Below, in pieces: positions 54,650-63,164 of a DNA stretch of 64,000 nt; within the stretch, counting starts at the first letter, position 1, and every line of letters starts with the position of its first letter. The stretch comes from Aidingimonas lacisalsi (lineage in GTDB: Bacteria; Pseudomonadota; Gammaproteobacteria; Pseudomonadales; Halomonadaceae): NCBI RefSeq assembly GCF_008079445.1, contig NZ_VRYH01000001.1:248001-312000 (forward strand). Direction: 5' to 3'. A program made the position numbers and the translations under genes. The notes under the pieces are model-generated. The model saw only the letters and a program-made list of their open reading frames with translations, searched no databases and was not told where the DNA came from.

Positions 54650-55912
54650 ATGGGCAGCTTTACCGCCAAGAAGGTCCAGTCCCTGATCAAGGACGGAACA
54701 CCGGGACGCTACAGCGACGGCAACGGCCTGTACCTGATGATTCCAAGGAAGGGCATGCCCTACTGGATGCTTCGATACACGTTCGCCGGAAAGCGGCGTG
54801 AGCTGACGCTGGACAAGTACGCGGATCTTTCCTTGGCCGAGGCTCGAGAGCAGGCTGTGGAATCCCAGAAGGCCATCCGTAAAGGACTCGATCCTGTCGA
54901 AGAACGCAAGCGTGAGGAGCAGGTCGCCATCCATACTGTCCAGGGCCTTTTCACCGATTGGCACCAGGACCTGGAGAAACGCCTCAAGCACCCTCACATC
55001 CCCAAGCGTATCTTCGAGAAGGAAGCTGCTCCATCTATCGGGCACCTACCCCTGGAGAACGTCACCCCCATGGATGTGCGGACGATCATCAGGAAGGTCG
55101 CCGGCAGCGGCCGCCCAACCATTGCTAACGATGCCCTGATGTATCTTAAGCAGTTGTTCAATCATGCCATCAAGCTTGGACTGCTCACCTATAACCCGGC
55201 ATCGGCCTTCAACGTCAACGATGCGGGGGGTGTCGAGAAAAGCCGCGACAGGGCTCTGAGCCTCGATGAGATTCGCCAGGCTTTTCAAGTTTTCAGGGAA
55301 AACAGCGATAGCTTCAGCCGCGACAACTATCTCGCCTGCGCCCTTCTCCTCACTCTGGGGGTACGCAAGACTGAACTGATCGAAGCCCAGTGGGCCGAAT
55401 TCGACCTGGAGAACAGGCAGTGGGATCTATCGGGGGAACGTAGCAAGTCAGGTGTTGGGATCAGAATACCGCTCCCGCCGCAAACCATCGTCTGGCTGGA
55501 TGAGCTCAAGACCCGAGCCTGTGGCTCGGACTACGTCTTTCCTAACCGTCGCAGCAGTAAGCAGCCCCATATGGGCAAGGACACGCTGAATCGCGCCATT
55601 TCCAAGTTGTTCGGCCGAGAGCCAGGCAACAAGCCTCAGCCAGAGAACAAGATGGGCAATATCGCCGAATTCACCGTACACGACCTGCGACGCACCTGCC
55701 GCAGCCTGTTAGCTGCCGCTGGCGTACCGGGGCACATCGCGGAGCGCTGCCTGAACCACAAGCTCAAGGGCGTGGAAGGCATCTACGATCGTTACGACTA
55801 CTTCGAAGAGCGGAAACAGGCCCTGACCAAGGTGGCAGAGCTTGTTGAGCCTGCCATCAGCGAAGACCAAAGCGAATGTCCGGTAGGCCATGAGCAGACA
55901 ATGACAGTATAA
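54650..55912 (+). CDS. Tyrosine-type site-specific integrase (DUF4102 arm-binding domain)
   Basis: This 420-residue recombinase has an N-terminal DUF4102-like arm-binding domain (DGNGLYLMIPRKGMPYWMLRYTFAGKRRELTLDKYADLSLAEAREQA), a core-binding domain (~residues 95-195) and a catalytic domain with Arg239 (LGVRKTEL), His344-Arg347 (HDLRRT), His370 (LNHK) and Tyr379 (IYDRY). I use the ATG at 54650 after a strong GGAGGAGGGG site; the frame extends 97 codons upstream over the repeat array and is not coding there. Such integrases usually target tRNA genes; none is adjacent here, so the site is probably the yicC downstream region. Confidence 0.93.
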   Translation: MGSFTAKKVQSLIKDGTPGRYSDGNGLYLMIPRKGMPYWMLRYTFAGKRRELTLDKYADLSLAEAREQAVESQKAIRKGLDPVEERKREEQVAIHTVQGLFTDWHQDLEKRLKHPHIPKRIFEKEAAPSIGHLPLENVTPMDVRTIIRKVAGSGRPTIANDALMYLKQLFNHAIKLGLLTYNPASAFNVNDAGGVEKSRDRALSLDEIRQAFQVFRENSDSFSRDNYLACALLLTLGVRKTELIEAQWAEFDLENRQWDLSGERSKSGVGIRIPLPPQTIVWLDELKTRACGSDYVFPNRRSSKQPHMGKDTLNRAISKLFGREPGNKPQPENKMGNIAEFTVHDLRRTCRSLLAAAGVPGHIAERCLNHKLKGVEGIYDRYDYFEERKQALTKVAELVEPAISEDQSECPVGHEQTMTV

Positions 55913-56001
55913 ACGCACCTCCTCGGCCAAAACAGCAACATCTGGAGCCGGATTTTTCCAGTTCTGGCTGGACCTAATAAGAGGTCAGGGGCAGGGTCAG
56001 T

Positions 56002-56208
56002 ATGGATTCCTCTCGTTTGGAAACGGTTGAACTCTTCGAGGGCAGATCGACGGGCGCCCAAGCCCTGGGAATGCCTACTGCGACCGTGAGCCGCCGAATT
56101 TCCGAGCTGGAAGCCGGCCTGAACGCCGCCCGAGGGTTCCTGCGACTCGGCCTGGATGATCTGTTGATGGTGGCACGCGAATTTTTGAATCCGCGGCTGG
56201 CTCGGTAA
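56002..56208 (+). pseudogene. LysR regulator scrap
   Basis: The short frame contains QALGMPTATVSRRISELEAGLNAA, the recognition helix of a LysR regulator, preceded by ETVELFEGRSTG with the usual S-F-T-x-A-A segment deleted. It then goes out of register into unrelated residues ending EFLNPRLAR. It is too short and damaged to work as a regulator. It lies between the integrase and the IetAS-like pair, probably left by earlier rearrangement. Confidence 0.65.
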
Positions 56209-56340
56209 TCCCCCATTTGTAGAGGGTTTCAACAGTAGAGCCCTGGCCACTCCAACACCCTGAGTATTCGATCAATAACTCCATTCGTTAACGCATAGAC
56301 GCCAATAGTCTACAATTCGATTCGGACGGGGGAATCTTCT

Positions 56341-57324
56341 ATGGCCAGCAGCTCTCAAATCAAAGCCTTACTGAACAGTTACGCGGATCAGGACAACGAC
56401 CGCTTTTTTGCCGTGGCGCTCCAGGTGGCGGCTAAAGAAGCTCAGCGTGGGCACCACAAAGTGGCCCGGGATATTCGCTCGCTGGTGGAAAAACTCCAGC
56501 ATTCACAGAGCCAGGCAGACAAAAGCCAGCAGCCAGAGCAGCCAACGCCCCTGGTCACGCCTCAGGGAGAGCTGGAAGAGCTTCTCGAGCAGCTAACGCC
56601 AGCGGTAAGGCGCAATGAGCTGGTTCTCCCAGAGCAGGTCAGTTCTCGAATTGACGGTGTCATCCACGAGCAACGCCAGAAAGCCAAACTGGCACAGTAC
56701 GGTCTTTTGCCCAGCCGGAAACTCCTGCTCGCAGGCCCACCTGGCACCGGTAAAACGATGACAGCCTCAGTGCTCGCGACGGAGCTCCAGCTGCCGCTCT
56801 ATACAGTCCGTCTGGATGGGCTGGTCACGCGCTACCTTGGTGAGACGGCATCCAAACTCCGCAAAATCTTCGATCAGATCGCTGCAACTCGGGCCATTTA
56901 CCTTTTCGACGAGTTCGATGCGATCGGTGGTGAGAGAGCCCAGAGTAACGACGTGGGCGAAATCCGGCGTGTCCTCAACTCCTTCCTCCAGTTCCTGGAG
57001 AAGGACACATCTGAAAGCCTCATCGTTGCTGCAACCAACCACCCAGATCTTCTCGACAAGGCACTCTACCGGCGGTTTGATCAGATCATTCAATATCCAA
57101 TGCCGGATACTCGTGAAATTGAGAAGCTGATCCAGAACCGCCTGGTGGCATTTTCCCTGGAGCAACTGAACCTTTCTGAGGCCGCAAAAGCAGCTAAAGG
57201 GTTGAGCCCAGCTGATGTAACCCGATGCTGCGAGGAAGCTGCGAAGACTTCCGTACTTAACGGGCACCCAGTCAACACCCAACGACTCGTTGAGGCATTC
57301 CAGGAGCGCAACACTCACCGCTGA
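56341..57324 (+). CDS. ietA: IetA-like AAA ATPase of an anti-phage system
   Basis: This 327-residue protein has an N-terminal helical, Gln-rich part (residues 1-80), then an AAA domain with Walker A AGPPGTGKT (Lys138), Walker B YLFDEFDAI (Asp190, Glu191) and sensor/arginine finger residues in ALYRRFDQIIQYPMPD. It is directly followed, 14 bases on, by a subtilisin-like protease. AAA ATPase plus S8 protease is the composition of IetAS, reported as a phage defence system from defence-island mining. The ATPase may unfold or present a target, or control the protease. No signal peptide, so it acts in the cytoplasm. Confidence 0.85.
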   Translation: MASSSQIKALLNSYADQDNDRFFAVALQVAAKEAQRGHHKVARDIRSLVEKLQHSQSQADKSQQPEQPTPLVTPQGELEELLEQLTPAVRRNELVLPEQVSSRIDGVIHEQRQKAKLAQYGLLPSRKLLLAGPPGTGKTMTASVLATELQLPLYTVRLDGLVTRYLGETASKLRKIFDQIAATRAIYLFDEFDAIGGERAQSNDVGEIRRVLNSFLQFLEKDTSESLIVAATNHPDLLDKALYRRFDQIIQYPMPDTREIEKLIQNRLVAFSLEQLNLSEAAKAAKGLSPADVTRCCEEAAKTSVLNGHPVNTQRLVEAFQERNTHR

Positions 57325-57338
57325 ACAATGGACGCTAC

Positions 57339-59858
57339 ATGGCGCAGTGGAAGCAACATATAAAGCTGGAAGGTGTAGCCATTCCCGAGTCCTTCCGGAA
57401 AAAGGGACGGGGCCCACGTCCACTGATTCCGCAGTGTGATCGCTTCACCCATGGAGGAAAGCTTCAAGGTGAACTCTCCCACGCATGGAGCACGTACGAA
57501 GAACGCAGGCAACGGGTTCCCTCACCGCTAGACCGTGATCGCGGCATCTTCCTTGAAATCACCAGCCAACCTGGATACCCGCTTCCCGAGGAGAAGCTGG
57601 ACAATCAGGATTTCGATCTCCGGCACCTCCGTAAAGTCGGTGATCAAGAAGTGGCAGTCGTTTTTGTGCCGGAAAAATCGCGTCGACGTGTTGCCAACAA
57701 AATCGAGAACTACCTTGATCCCAAGAAAGACCGAAAAGGCAAACCAAGCAACCAGTTCCTAGTCACCCGGGTTGCCGAAATAAAGTTGGCAGATACTGCC
57801 AGCTTCTGGACGGACTCCACTGAACGATTACCTGAGACTCCTGACAAAAAAGTCTGGCTCGAGCTGTGGATTAAACGAAGGGCAACCCACCTTTCTCGGG
57901 AAGAACTCTCAGAGGCCCTTAGCCAGAACACGGAAATCGAAATTGGCAACAGCGCCCTCACCTTCTTCGACAACTACGTCCTTCTGATACGCGCCTCGCT
58001 CAACGACCTCGCGTTCGCGCCAGAACTCATTGGCTCCCTGGAAGAGCTGAGAGCAGCAAAAGAACCACCGGAATTCTGGGTTGAGCTCTCACCCTACGAG
58101 CAGCATGAATGGGTGCAGGAGCTGCTTGAGAGAACGCAGCGCCATGCGCCTGAAGCAACCGCATGCATTCTGGATACCGGCATCAATTATCACCACCCTT
58201 TGCTGGCACCCGCTTGCGCCGAGGAACGATCCGTCTCCTGGAGACCTGAATGGCCCACATTCGATGAGTTTGATCGGTTCAACCCGCTCAAGCGCACAGA
58301 CGCCCACGGGTCAATGCAGGCTGGTGTAGTTATCTATAACGACCTACGAGCTGCATTGGAGGGACAGGAAACAATCGAACTGCGCTTTGATGTGGAATCC
58401 GGCCGCATCCTTCCTCCCAACGGCTCCAACCCGCCGGGTCTCCTGGGTCAATTGACGGCGGGTACCGCGTCCAAACTGGAAATCGATCGCCCACTACTTC
58501 CCAGGGTGTATTCGCTGGCTGTAACTGCTGCCCCCGAACCAATCAGCGGCCAACCCTCCTCATGGTCTGCAGAAATCGACCAATTCACCTCAGGTGCTGA
58601 AGACGGAACCGCTCGGCTGTTCATCATCAGCGCCGGCAACAATCCAAATGTTGCTCCCAATACCGATCACTGGGATCAGGTAGCCCAAACCCCCATAGAG
58701 GATCCAGCTCAAGCCTGGAACGCGCTTACTATCGGCGCTTACACAGAGCAGACTTCAATTCGGCACACCACTTTCGATGGATGGTCGCCCATCGCAGAAG
58801 CCGGCGACGTTGCGCCTCAAAGTTCCTCCTCAGTTTACTGGGAATGGAGAGACCAGGCTCCGTTCAAGCCAGATCTTGTTGCCGAAGGCGGAAACTGTGC
58901 ACTCTCGCCAGACCACAAAGACGCTGACATGATCAATCCACTGTCCGTGCTAACGACATCCGGTCGGACGGATGGTGCCCTTTTCGAATACCATGGCGAC
59001 ACGAGCGCAGCCTGCGCTTCCATAACGCACATCGCGACTGACCTTAGGGCGACCTACCCCGACCTCTGGCCGGAGACCATTCGTGGTCTTTTGGTGCACT
59101 CTGCAGAGTGGACTCCCGCAATGGAAAGGCGTCTAGAGCACCTCAGGCGAACTACAAGCCGCTCAGCGGCAACGGCCACTATGCTGAGAACGGTTGGCTA
59201 TGGAGTCCCCAATAAAGTGAGGGCAAAAGCCAGTGCGGCCCATGCACTCACCCTTGTCTACGAGGACTATCTTCAGCCATTCTCCCAAAAACTTGGAAAA
59301 AAGCGCTCAGATCCGACGCTCAACCAGATGCACCTGATAAGGCTACCTTGGCCGACCATGGGGCTGAGTGAACTGGCACCCGAGACAAAGGTGCGCCTGA
59401 AGGTTACGCTCTCCTACTTCGTGGAGCCTAATCCAGGACGACGCGGATACCGCTCCCGGTATCGGTATCAATCACATGGGCTCCGGTTCGATGTTATTCG
59501 TCCTGCCCAAGGCGAGACCAACTTTCGGCAGAAAGTTAACGAGGAGGCAAGAGACGAGTCCTACAGTGGCCCCGAAGAACAGGATTCAGGCTGGATGCTG
59601 GGCCCCTCGCTGCGCACGAGAGGAACGCTTCACTCAGACACCTGGGAAGGCACAGCAGCCGACCTGTTGCGCCGTAACACGCTCGCGGTCTACCCAATCG
59701 CTGGATGGTGGAAATACAGAGAAGCAGAAGAACGATGCAATGAAAACGTTCGCTACTCACTGCTGGTCAGCTTGGAGGTCCCAGAGAATTCAGTCGACAT
59801 CTACTCCGAGGTGGCGAGCAAAGTAGCGGTAGAAACGCCTGCAACGATCAGCGTTTAA
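57339..59858 (+). CDS. ietS: IetS-like subtilisin (S8) protease of an anti-phage system
   Basis: This 839-residue cytoplasmic-looking protein has no signal peptide. The catalytic triad is intact: Asp279 (CILDTGIN), His323 (TDAHGSMQAG), Ser556 (GDTSAACASI), with oxyanion Asn434 (ISAGNNPN). The usual G-T-S-x-A-x-P is altered to G-D-T-S-A-A-C-A. The first ~250 residues are a large unassigned domain, and ~270 residues follow the protease core. Size, the partner AAA ATPase 14 bases upstream and island location match IetS. In IetAS both proteins are needed for defence; the protease target is unknown. Confidence 0.85.
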   Translation: MAQWKQHIKLEGVAIPESFRKKGRGPRPLIPQCDRFTHGGKLQGELSHAWSTYEERRQRVPSPLDRDRGIFLEITSQPGYPLPEEKLDNQDFDLRHLRKVGDQEVAVVFVPEKSRRRVANKIENYLDPKKDRKGKPSNQFLVTRVAEIKLADTASFWTDSTERLPETPDKKVWLELWIKRRATHLSREELSEALSQNTEIEIGNSALTFFDNYVLLIRASLNDLAFAPELIGSLEELRAAKEPPEFWVELSPYEQHEWVQELLERTQRHAPEATACILDTGINYHHPLLAPACAEERSVSWRPEWPTFDEFDRFNPLKRTDAHGSMQAGVVIYNDLRAALEGQETIELRFDVESGRILPPNGSNPPGLLGQLTAGTASKLEIDRPLLPRVYSLAVTAAPEPISGQPSSWSAEIDQFTSGAEDGTARLFIISAGNNPNVAPNTDHWDQVAQTPIEDPAQAWNALTIGAYTEQTSIRHTTFDGWSPIAEAGDVAPQSSSSVYWEWRDQAPFKPDLVAEGGNCALSPDHKDADMINPLSVLTTSGRTDGALFEYHGDTSAACASITHIATDLRATYPDLWPETIRGLLVHSAEWTPAMERRLEHLRRTTSRSAATATMLRTVGYGVPNKVRAKASAAHALTLVYEDYLQPFSQKLGKKRSDPTLNQMHLIRLPWPTMGLSELAPETKVRLKVTLSYFVEPNPGRRGYRSRYRYQSHGLRFDVIRPAQGETNFRQKVNEEARDESYSGPEEQDSGWMLGPSLRTRGTLHSDTWEGTAADLLRRNTLAVYPIAGWWKYREAEERCNENVRYSLLVSLEVPENSVDIYSEVASKVAVETPATISV

Positions 59859-59928
59859 TCAGGCCTTAGTCAAGCATTCGAACACCTATAGCACGCACCT
59901 TTCACTATGGTGCAAGGCAGTAAAAAAC

Positions 59929-60761
59929 ATGGAATCGCGGATTCGCGACATTATCCTTTCAATCGTGCCCAACGATGGCAGCACTATCGGTAACCAAAGC
60001 CTTTTCAAACAGGTGCGCGAGCAGATTGAAGCAGATGGTGGTAACTATCAAGAATCCGAGATCAATAAAGTCCGTGAATCCCTGATTACGGAAGGCGTCC
60101 TTGGCAAAGGGCGCGGCAGAGGCGGCTCAGTTTACCGTAAAAACCAACCGAATCCTCAACACTCCCCTACGGACAAAGCTGATACTCAAAAGAACAAAGA
60201 GACCCCGGACCCTATGCCTAACAACCAGCACTTCGGCACCTACGAGCACCCGAACGAAGCGACGCAACGCCCAGATGTGGGACTCCAGGACCAATTTCAC
60301 CAGGTCAAAGAGCCGAAAACATACCGGTATGACTCAAGCCTTGCGCCTGAACTGACGTGGGACGAAAGCGCAGAACGGGAATTTGCCGAGTGGCTGATAA
60401 ATCTCATTGCCGAAGCCGAGGAAAAAGGAGAAAACGCTGTCTTCAACGAACCCCAGTGCTGGCAGGGTACGGGTGAAACTTTCCGCTCCATGCAGCAGTG
60501 TGCCGCTCGCCTGCGCAGTCTGACTCGGCCGTTCTTGAACTGGGCAGGTAAAGCGGAACGTCAGCAGATAAGCGTCGCGACGGTGCCCCTTTTCGTCCAT
60601 GAGCGACATTCAACACGCGCCATCCTCGATAAACTCAAGAATTACAAAGCTAGCGGTCAGAGCATGGACCTTTTCGGTGATCCCGAGACGGATATTGCCG
60701 ATAAGCTGGATGCCTACGAGCACAAAGGGCCCTGGACCAACCGAATGATTTTAGGCGACTG
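59929..60761 (+). pseudogene. DNA methyltransferase (type III-like), 5' part only
   Basis: The frame opens MESRIRDIILSIVPNDGSTI, a winged-helix domain, then a polar linker. The part around residues 200-275 reads RPFLNWAGKAERQQISVATVPLFVHERHST and DLFGDPETDIADKLDAYEH, ending KGPWTNRMILGD, the start of a Mod-type adenine methyltransferase, before its NPPY-type motifs. At ~60760 it switches into the terminal sequence of an IS element and stops at 60858. About two-thirds of the protein, including all catalysis, is lost. Related operons place AAA ATPase and S8 protease genes beside such a methyltransferase and a helicase, so this may be the residue of a larger system. Confidence 0.75.
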
Positions 60762-60855
60762 TAATGACCCCCTGGTTTCTGCACACCCTACGCGACTAAT
60801 GCCGGGTGTGCTCGGGGTGCCACATAGTCCAGAGACTGATGTGGCCGTTCTTCGC
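60760..60855 (-). mobile_element. IS3-family element, terminal remnant
   Basis: A terminus-like TGTAATGACCCCCTGG begins at 60760, exactly where the methyltransferase homology ends. On the minus strand the frame ends EERPHQSLDYVAPRAHPALVA and a stop at 60788, the highly conserved C-terminus of IS3-family OrfB (N-E-x-R-P-H-Q-S-L). Only this last part of the element survives; at ~60855 it joins an IS66-family fragment in the same reading frame. Confidence 0.7.
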
Positions 60856-61276
60856 TGAAGTCGTAGATCACCGCTTTCGACCCGGCGTAGGAGGTGGTGG
60901 CGTAGGCCCAGAGGTCGGCTCGATGGGTCTTCTTCTTGCCCGGGGCCAGCATGGGTACCGGCGTCTCGTCGGTATGCAGCACGGGCTCATCGTGCAGCCG
61001 CTCGCGTAGCGCATCGACCAGCGGCTGGAGTCGCACGCCGCAGATGCCGACCCATTCGGCCAGGGTGGAGAGCGGGATCGCCACGCCGGCACAGGCAAAG
61101 ATCTGTGCCGGCCGGTACAGCGGCAGATGATCGGCGTACTTGGTGATCAGCACCTGAGCCAGCAAGCCTGACGGGGGATGCCCTTGTCGATCAGATGGGC
61201 CGGCATCGGCGCCTGGGTCAGCGTCTCGCAGTGATCGCAGACCCACTTGCCACGGATATGTACGCGGTGGTACCGC
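60855..61276 (-). mobile_element. IS66-family transposase (TnpC) internal fragment, frameshifted
   Basis: Minus-strand translation shows YHRVHIRGKWVCDHCETLTQ, then APMPAHLIDKGIP, and after a one-base shift in a C-run (around 61175) SGLLAQVLITKYADHLPLYR, IFACAGVAIPLSTLAEWVGICG, LHTDETPVPMLAPGKKKTHR and WAYATTSYAGSKAVIYDFS. These are the zinc-binding and catalytic-domain motifs of IS66 TnpC. Both ends are missing: it joins the IS3 tail at 60855 and serine dehydratase sequence at ~61276. No transposition functions can be expected. Confidence 0.85.
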
Positions 61277-61566
61277 CAAGGCGCAGTGTCTCCTGTACTT
61301 CGTCGATACACGGACCGATAATGTCCGAGTCGATTCGGTCGGGCCGCTCCCCCTCAGTCCCATGATCACCGCGTGACCTGTCCCGTGGCCAATACCAGTG
61401 GCTGACAAGGAACCAAAGAGCTGAATTTCGGCTCGTGCAACGTGCTCAAGCAGGTTGCGCTGCTGCACCTCGTCTAGGAAACCGCAGCGGCCTGCATCGG
61501 CCCCACGGTGTGAGAACTCGACGGCCCAACACCGATCTTGAACAGATCGAAGACGCTGATTGGCAT
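61276..61566 (-). pseudogene. L-serine ammonia-lyase, 5' fragment with frameshift
   Basis: From the ATG at 61566 the minus strand reads [28 protein letters not shown], the hallmark opening of L-serine dehydratase (SdaA/SdaB). One frame over it continues [42 protein letters not shown] and RIDSDIIGPCIDEVQETLRL before joining IS66 sequence near 61276. So about 95 of ~460 residues remain, with one frameshift (a base lost after AAA). The position after purU matches the sox-purU-sdaB order of sarcosine catabolic operons in Pseudomonas. Confidence 0.8.
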
Positions 61567-61600
61567 GCTTTCCCCCGAAAAAAACAAGTGTCGCTGTATG

Positions 61601-62467
61601 CTAGCGGTCGAAGACAACTGTTCGGTTGTCATGCAGGAAAACACGCCGCTCCACGTGCAACGCTACCGCTCGGGCTAGGGTCAGACACTCAACGTCACGC
61701 CCTTTGGTCACTAGGTCCTCGGGATAGTCGGTATGACTGACAGGCTTCACATCCTGGGTAATGATCGGGCCTTCATCCAAAGTGTCATTGATATAATGCG
61801 CTGTAGCCCCAACAAGTTTGACGCCCTTTTCATACGCTTGGTGATAAGGTCGTGCCCCTTTGAAACCAGGCAACAATGAGTGGTGGATATTGATCGCCCG
61901 ACCGGCGAGCAGCTCACACATGTCGCTGGATAGTACCTGCATGTAGCGGGCAAGGATCACCAATTCGGCAGCGGTCTCCTCGACCACCTCCCTTACCTGT
62001 GCTTCCTGCGCCATCTTGATTTCGGGGGTAATCGGGAGATGGTGATAGTCGATCCCGTGCCACTCCGCCAGGGATGCTAAGTCTGAGTGGTTGGAAACGA
62101 TGGCCCGTATCTCGATAGGCAGCTGACCAACGCGATAGCGATAGAGCAGATCGTTGAGGCAATGATCGGCCTTCGACACCATGATCACCACAGGCATGCG
62201 TCTTTCTGGTGGCGTCAGTTCGAAGCTCATCGAGAAATCGGCAGCCCGCTCGGTGAAGCCCGCCTGAAAGGCCGCGGCATTGAATAGCTCGTCCTCGGGC
62301 TGGAACTCAGTACGGATAAAGAAGCGCCCACTGAGCCGATCATCGAAGGATTGCTGCTCGGTGATATAGCAGCGGCTTTCCTTGAGGAATCGCGTCACTA
62401 CATCCACGGTACCGAGGCGGCTGGGACTCTGGGCCGCCAGGATCCAACGGTTAGAGTTCTCTTGCAT
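61601..62467 (-). CDS. purU: Formyltetrahydrofolate deformylase (PurU)
   Basis: This 288-residue enzyme releases formate from 10-formyl-THF and so regenerates THF. It has an N-terminal ACT domain (residues ~8-85) and a C-terminal formyltransferase domain with catalytic Asn and His in [34 protein letters not shown] and a later Asp in [11 protein letters not shown] start at the ATG at 62467 ([10 protein letters not shown]); the longer frame upstream is poor. In sarcosine operons it disposes of the one-carbon units made when sarcosine is oxidised. It lies 46 bases after soxG. Confidence 0.93.
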   Translation of the reverse strand: MQENSNRWILAAQSPSRLGTVDVVTRFLKESRCYITEQQSFDDRLSGRFFIRTEFQPEDELFNAAAFQAGFTERAADFSMSFELTPPERRMPVVIMVSKADHCLNDLLYRYRVGQLPIEIRAIVSNHSDLASLAEWHGIDYHHLPITPEIKMAQEAQVREVVEETAAELVILARYMQVLSSDMCELLAGRAINIHHSLLPGFKGARPYHQAYEKGVKLVGATAHYINDTLDEGPIITQDVKPVSHTDYPEDLVTKGRDVECLTLARAVALHVERRVFLHDNRTVVFDR

Positions 62468-62513
62468 ATTGTGTCTCCCGGACGGGGACCGCTGGCCACC
62501 GGTCCCGTCTCTG

Positions 62514-63164
62514 TCAGACCTCGACACCGATGGCATATGCCTCGCCAGCATCCAGGATCCATCGATAGAGGTAATCAGCGAAGCTTCTCCGCAGCACCAG
62601 CTCCCAGCGGGTCTCTGTGGGGCGGCGCAGGATCAGGTTCGCCTTAGCGAACACTGTGGTGACGCCCTTGCCCACCGGGAAATTGTCGGGATGGACATCG
62701 TAGGGTGTCGATTTCATCAGCAACTCGCGGGCGGCCTCGCCTTCGAGTTCGAGCAGCGTCTGGCCGCCGCTGACATTGACGATGGCGTAGTGGGCGTCGC
62801 CCAGAGCCTCGCGCAGCTTGCCCTCCAAGCCAAACTCCTCGCCACCGGGCACGATCAGCAGCCACTCATCGGGCGAAAGCCACTGGATCGAGCGCTCGCC
62901 ACCTTCGTCCCGGCTGAGCGCATTGGGATATGCTGGCAGGCCGAAGCCAAGTACCGAGTGCACCGCTTCGTCGAGGACGATGGCGCCGCCACGTAGAATC
63001 AAGTGCCCCAGCAGGGCCCGCTCACGCAACGCCACCCGACTCTCGGTGCAGGGGGCAGGTGCCCCCGAACGCTGATGGAAAAAGACCAGTGGCGACTCAG
63101 CCGATATCTCCACGCCGGGATGCGTTTCGAAGGTCCTGATGTTTTGGGCAACTAAATTAGACAT
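62514..63164 (-). CDS. soxG: Sarcosine oxidase, gamma subunit
   Basis: This 216-residue protein is one of four subunits of heterotetrameric sarcosine oxidase. It has SIQWLSPDEWLLIVPGG and VNVSGGQTLLELEGEAARELLMKSTPYDVHP, then RRSFADYLYRWILDAG, all of which fit SoxG. Its ATG at 63164 lies eight bases inside the end of soxA (ATGTCTAA), giving coupled translation. Sarcosine oxidase turns sarcosine into glycine, H2O2 and 5,10-methylene-THF. Confidence 0.92.
   Translation of the reverse strand: MSNLVAQNIRTFETHPGVEISAESPLVFFHQRSGAPAPCTESRVALRERALLGHLILRGGAIVLDEAVHSVLGFGLPAYPNALSRDEGGERSIQWLSPDEWLLIVPGGEEFGLEGKLREALGDAHYAIVNVSGGQTLLELEGEAARELLMKSTPYDVHPDNFPVGKGVTTVFAKANLILRRPTETRWELVLRRSFADYLYRWILDAGEAYAIGVEV

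Larger units (their letters stand above)
54302..61276. mobile_element. Integrase-borne defence island, right end scrambled by IS elements
   Basis: The stretch begins just after the yicC stop with an AT-rich junction and a tyrosine integrase gene, and carries a LysR scrap, an AAA ATPase/subtilase pair and a truncated methyltransferase. It ends in IS3- and IS66-family debris fused to a broken serine dehydratase gene. The genes between have little in common with their chromosomal neighbours. No direct repeat matching the yicC-side junction was found at the right end, consistent with loss of attR when the IS elements caused a deletion. Confidence 0.7.

Noticed and set aside
54302-61600. attL/attR direct repeat bounding the island
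   Set aside because: I compared the yicC-side junction with the region after the IS debris by eye and found no convincing shared core. The right end is probably deleted.
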